NCBI RefSeq assembly: GCF_000349945.1
Contig: NC_020516.1
Span: 4,154,001-4,218,000 of the forward strand
Reading direction: 5' to 3'
DNA: 64,000 nucleotides
DNA from: Azoarcus sp. KH32C
Lineage (GTDB): Bacteria; Pseudomonadota; Gammaproteobacteria; Burkholderiales; Rhodocyclaceae
The notes under the pieces were generated by a model that searched no databases, was not told the DNA's origin, and saw only the letters and a program-made list of their open reading frames with translations. Below, one piece after another: positions 63,065 through 64,000 of the stretch. A program made the position numbers and the translations under genes. Positions within the stretch are counted from its first letter, which is position 1, and each line of letters starts with the position of its first letter.

Positions 63065-64000
63065 CAGGATGCCTTCACGCGCACGACTTCGGTGTTCTCG
63101 GTGTCGAGGATATGCACCGCGCACGCGAGGCAGGGGTCGAAGGAATGGACCGTGCGCAGCACTTCGAGCGGCTTCTCGGCGTCGACCACCGGGTTGCCGA
63201 TCAGGCAGGCCTCGTAGGGCGCCATCTCACCCTTCTCGTTCTTCGGCGCGGCGTTCCACGTCGAAGGCACGACGCACTGGTAGTTCTTGATCTTCTGGTT
63301 CTCGATCACGACCCAGTGCGACAGGATGCCGCGCGGCGCCTCATGGAAGCCGACGCCGTGGATCTCGCCCTTCGGGAAGACCGGCGCGTTGAAGGTGTCG
63401 AGGTCGCCCTTCGCCATGTTGTCGACGAGCAGTTGCCACTGTCCCTTCAACGTGTCGAGCTCGACGCCACACATGATCGCGCGCGATGCGTGGCGGCCGA
63501 TCGTCGAATGCATGGCGTCGAGTCCGACCTTGGTCTTCGCGAGCGAGGACACGGTGTCGAGCATCCCGGTGGCGTACTTGGTGATGCCGTCGTGCTTGGC
63601 CGCGAGGCCGCACAGCACGCGCGCGAGCGGGCCGACCTGCGCCGGCTTGCCGAGGAAGGTCGGCGACTTCAGCCACGAATACTTGCCGTCGTCCTGGAAG
63701 TCCGTGTAATGCGGCTTCGTCTCGCCCTGGTAGGGGTGCAGCGACTTGCCGTCGCCCGCGCCGTACTCGTACCACGAGTGCTTGATCGCTTCCGACACGC
63801 CGTCCTCGAAGAATTTGTCGCCGAAGGCGGTGATCGGCTTGAACTGCGACAGGTCGCCGTTCGGGATGTAGCCGCCGGGGATCGCGAACTTCGTGCCCGC
63901 GGAGTCGAGCGGGACGTCCGGCGCCGCGAGGTAATTGACGACGCCACGGCCGACTTGGGTCCATTCGGGGTAGAAGGCGCCGATTGCGGCGACATCGACC
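63064..64000 (-). CDS. hoxG: Membrane-bound [NiFe]-hydrogenase large subunit, C-terminal part
   Basis: The open frame enters from the right edge, so the N terminus lies outside; about 311 residues are seen. Landmarks are VAAIGAFYPEWTQVGRGV, WYEYGAGDGKSLHPYQGET, SPTFLGKPAQVGPLARVL, VVPSTWNAAP and the nickel-ligand motif FDPCLACAVH. A 15-residue tail (ILDTENTEVVRVKAS) after the His is the piece cut by HoxM, showing a catalytic uptake enzyme rather than a sensor. A GTG at 63798 is internal, not the start. The HoxK small-subunit gene should lie just beyond the window. Confidence 0.95.
   Translation of the reverse strand, partial: VDVAAIGAFYPEWTQVGRGVVNYLAAPDVPLDSAGTKFAIPGGYIPNGDLSQFKPITAFGDKFFEDGVSEAIKHSWYEYGAGDGKSLHPYQGETKPHYTDFQDDGKYSWLKSPTFLGKPAQVGPLARVLCGLAAKHDGITKYATGMLDTVSSLAKTKVGLDAMHSTIGRHASRAIMCGVELDTLKGQWQLLVDNMAKGDLDTFNAPVFPKGEIHGVGFHEAPRGILSHWVVIENQKIKNYQCVVPSTWNAAPKNEKGEMAPYEACLIGNPVVDAEKPLEVLRTVHSFDPCLACAVHILDTENTEVVRVKAS

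Noticed and set aside
63064..63798. A 244-codon gene starting with GTG at 63798
   Set aside because: The frame continues upstream to the window edge with typical HoxG sequence, so this GTG is internal.

Overview
The window is GC-rich, densely coded chromosomal DNA. It looks like a facultatively hydrogen-oxidising betaproteobacterium, most likely Rhodocyclales/Zoogloeaceae (Azoarcus, Aromatoleum or Thauera type). That placement rests on the aroQ-accB-accC-prmA block, the O-polysaccharide locus and a Ralstonia-like hox/hyp order; it is an inference, since no rRNA lies in the window. No tRNA, rRNA, CRISPR array or insertion sequence was seen.

Region 1 (1-9.9 kb) is housekeeping and envelope. 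A partial unknown gene is followed by a TlpA-like thioredoxin, aroQ, accB, accC, prmA, a DUF3426 zinc-ribbon membrane protein and dgkA on the plus strand. A glycine-zipper lipoprotein and a PfkB kinase lie on the minus strand. An ornithine-lipid pair (olsB, olsA) and apaH follow. Region 2 (10.0-33.4 kb) is one long minus-strand polysaccharide operon. It reads galE, ABC exporter (wzm, wzt with a C-terminal glycan-binding domain), a coiled-coil methyltransferase, several glycosyltransferases, a kinase/HAD/nucleotidyltransferase trio, a large polytopic protein with GtrA, two paralogous COG5610-type proteins, and a closing wbpV-wbpL-wbpM-like set that would make the lipid-linked first sugar. Most genes overlap by 1-20 bases. 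A 664-bp gap without convincing genes follows, then a UDP-glucuronate epimerase.

Region 3 (35.2-45.8 kb) holds kdtA (Kdo transferase), then a minus-strand tolC, rhodanese and pcm set, an RND efflux operon (TetR, adaptor, pump) with a palindromic operator, and a transmembrane chemoreceptor with a clear sigma-28 promoter.

Region 4 (45.8-64.0 kb) is the minus-strand [NiFe]-hydrogenase locus. In transcription order it is hoxG (entering from beyond the window), hoxM, hoxL, hoxT, hoxV, hypA, hypB, short hypF, hypC, hypD, a FIST-domain chemoreceptor, hypE, hoxX, hoxA, hoxB, hoxC, hoxJ. HoxB/HoxC/HoxJ/HoxA form an H2-sensing regulatory circuit: HoxB has no Tat leader, HoxC has no C-terminal extension, and HoxJ keeps all kinase motifs. 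hoxZ, hoxO, hoxQ and hoxR are missing from the places they hold in Ralstonia.

The most interesting signals are: (i) two copies of a hairpin repeat with a conserved loop and compensating stem changes, one inserted in frame inside hoxX; (ii) a soluble FIST-type chemoreceptor inside the hyp operon with its own sigma-28-like promoter, paired with a second chemoreceptor beside hoxJ; (iii) a kinase/HAD/nucleotidyltransferase module and a WbdD-like methyltransferase in the polysaccharide operon.
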